Part shown: positions 4,989-6,254 of the stretch, one piece after another
Numbering within the stretch: the first letter of the stretch is position 1
Layout of the letters: every line of letters starts with the position of its first letter
Source of the DNA: Thermogutta sp.
GTDB lineage: Bacteria > Planctomycetota > Planctomycetia > Pirellulales > Thermoguttaceae
Reading direction: 5' to 3'
Assembly (NCBI GenBank): GCA_012798155.1
Contig: JAAZNR010000177.1
Location: forward strand, 1 to 6,254
DNA: 6,254 bases
Position numbers and translations under genes: made by a program
The notes under the pieces: generated by a model
The model's database searches: none
What the model saw: only the letters and a program-made list of their open reading frames with translations
Told to the model about the DNA's origin: nothing

Positions 4989-6254
4989 ATGCTCTGTGCC
5001 CGCCGATGGTCGAAGTTCCTGCCGACGCTCGTGGACTCGGTTTTACACGCGGGGACGCATCAGCGCCGGTTTCGTTCGAGGGCAGGCGCCGCGGTCCTAG
5101 CCGTGGCTTGGCTGCTTGGGGCGTTCATCTGCGTGCCAATCTCGGCGGCCGAGCGAGAACACTTGAACCGCGGGGTCGTTGCCGTCGCGGCGGACAAGGG
5201 GCAGGTGCACGTCAGTTGGCGGCTCCTGAAGAGCGATCCTTCCGGAGTGGGATTTCATGTCTACCGTCAGGCCGAATATGGGGATACGGTTCGACTCACG
5301 GCGGAGCCGGTGACGAAAACCACCGATTTTCGGGACGCCGAGCCGCCGCGGGGAAACTTGCGCTATTTCGTGCGGGCGGTTGCGGACGGCAAGGAACAAG
5401 CTCCCAGCGAGGCCGCCGCAATCACATTGACGGAGGACTCGCGGCCGTATATTTCTCTGCGCCTGGAGGAAGGGGTTACGGTTCAAAAAGTCGGCATTGC
5501 CGACTTGGACGGCGACGGGGCGCTCGACCTTGTGATCAAGCAACCCGGCGACAATATCGACCCTTACGAGCGGTATTGGAAGCCCAGCCCGGACACGTAC
5601 AAGCTGGAAGCGTACACGCTGGAGGGCAGGCGTTTGTGGCGCTATGACCTGGGCTGGGCGATCGAGCGGGGGATTTGGTACTCGCCGTACGTGGTCTATG
5701 ATCTGGACGGCGATGGCAAGGCTGAAATCGCGGTCAAGACCGGCGAGGGCGATCCCCGCGACGCCGACGGCCGCGTCCAGAGCGGATCCGAGTACTGCAC
5801 GATTCTGGACGGCGCGACCGGCCGCGAGGTGACTCGGGTACCGTGGCCCTCCCGCGAGGAGTTCCCCAGCTACAACTACGCCTCCCGCAACCAGTTGGCG
5901 GTGGCGTATTTGGACGGCAAGACGCCGTCGCTCTTGGTCCTCCGCGGCACCTATAACCGCATGATCGTCGCCGCGTATCGCTACCGGGGACAAAAGCTGG
6001 AGGAACAGTGGCGTTGGGACAACCGCGAAGCCGGCGACGACGCCGCGGCGCGAAAGCTGTGGTGGGGGCAGGGCGCCCATTGGACGCAGGCCGCCGACGT
6101 GGACGGCGACGGGAAAGACGAGGTGATTTTGGGTTCCGTGGTCCTCGATGACGACGGCCGGCCGCTGTGGTCGGTAGGCTTGGGGCACCCCGACCACGTC
6201 TACGTCGGGGATATCGATCCGTCTCTGCCCGGTCTGGAGATGTACTACGGCATC
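4989..6254 (+). CDS. Rhamnogalacturonan lyase, polysaccharide lyase family 11 (3' end outside window)
   Basis: The first 422 residues of an exported lyase that would cut the rhamnogalacturonan I backbone of pectin by beta-elimination. Residues 1-54 are a long signal peptide: a basic stretch (QRRFRSR, 25-31), a hydrophobic core at about 32-52, and likely cleavage near SAA|E (52-55). Residues 60-147 form a fibronectin-III-like beta domain (GVVAVAADKGQVHVSWRLL, FHVYR, RYFVRAV), as at the N-terminus of PL11 enzymes. The propeller follows, with calcium-binding type loops DLDGDGALD (172-180), DLDGDGKAE (238-246) and DVDGDGKDE (370-378). Other family marks are LWRYDLGWAIERG (216-228), VAYLDGKTPSLLVLRGTYNR (305-324), WWGQGAHW (358-365) and LDDDGRPLWSVGLGHPDHVYVGDIDPSLPGLE (386-417). 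PL11 members usually exceed 550 residues, so a third or more is missing. The nearest relatives I recall are planctomycete and Bacteroidota forms rather than Bacillus YesW. There is no internal stop. Confidence 0.9.
   Translation, partial: MLCARRWSKFLPTLVDSVLHAGTHQRRFRSRAGAAVLAVAWLLGAFICVPISAAEREHLNRGVVAVAADKGQVHVSWRLLKSDPSGVGFHVYRQAEYGDTVRLTAEPVTKTTDFRDAEPPRGNLRYFVRAVADGKEQAPSEAAAITLTEDSRPYISLRLEEGVTVQKVGIADLDGDGALDLVIKQPGDNIDPYERYWKPSPDTYKLEAYTLEGRRLWRYDLGWAIERGIWYSPYVVYDLDGDGKAEIAVKTGEGDPRDADGRVQSGSEYCTILDGATGREVTRVPWPSREEFPSYNYASRNQLAVAYLDGKTPSLLVLRGTYNRMIVAAYRYRGQKLEEQWRWDNREAGDDAAARKLWWGQGAHWTQAADVDGDGKDEVILGSVVLDDDGRPLWSVGLGHPDHVYVGDIDPSLPGLEMYYGI

Noticed and set aside
4834..5100. Small plus-strand frame of 88 codons before and across the lyase start
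   Set aside because: No ribosome site, basic low-complexity translation, and it overlaps the signal peptide of the lyase in another frame.
5097..6197. 366-codon minus-strand open frame opposite the PL11 lyase
   Set aside because: Antisense shadow of a gene with clear DxDGDG loops and PL11 motifs.

Overview
The window is GC-rich bacterial DNA with four complete or near-complete protein genes, one transposase tail and roomy spacers. Several things point to a planctomycete, probably of the Pirellulales type: a thioredoxin reductase with an extra segment after its FPGFP motif, an S41 protease beginning MPRRN, a long PMI-like bicupin, a PL11-type lyase of the GIWYSPYVVYDLDGDG variety, and weak or absent ribosome sites on some genes. 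This placement is inference from remembered family traits, not from a search.

Layout: 1-180 (+) is the C-terminal end of a DDE transposase that starts outside the window. 181-440 is a convergent spacer with nested inverted repeats. 441-1493 (-) is thioredoxin reductase (trxB). 1494-1946 is a 453-nt divergent spacer. It holds a perfect TATAAT box for trxB, two palindromes at the predicted transcription start, and hairpins that could form in the trxB leader. 1947-3272 (+) is an exported PDZ/S41 carboxy-terminal processing protease with an intact Ser/Lys dyad. 3273-3558 is a spacer with two short tandem repeats (24-bp and 16-bp units) and an alternative upstream start for the next gene. 3559-4809 (+) is a cytoplasmic bicupin related to class I mannose-6-phosphate isomerase but with changed active-site positions. 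4810-4988 is a spacer with small hairpins. 4989 to the window end (+) is an exported PL11-family rhamnogalacturonan lyase, cut off by the window edge.

The genes do not form one clear operon. trxB supplies cytoplasmic thiol redox power. The S41 protease acts outside the cytoplasmic membrane. The only plausible functional pairing is the PMI-like cupin with the pectin-backbone lyase, both sugar-related and on the same strand, but they are separated by 179 nt and may be transcribed independently. I see no defence system, CRISPR array, RNA gene or clearly new system. The items most worth a second look are the altered PMI-like active site, the two competing starts of that gene with repeats between them, and the palindromes at the trxB promoter.
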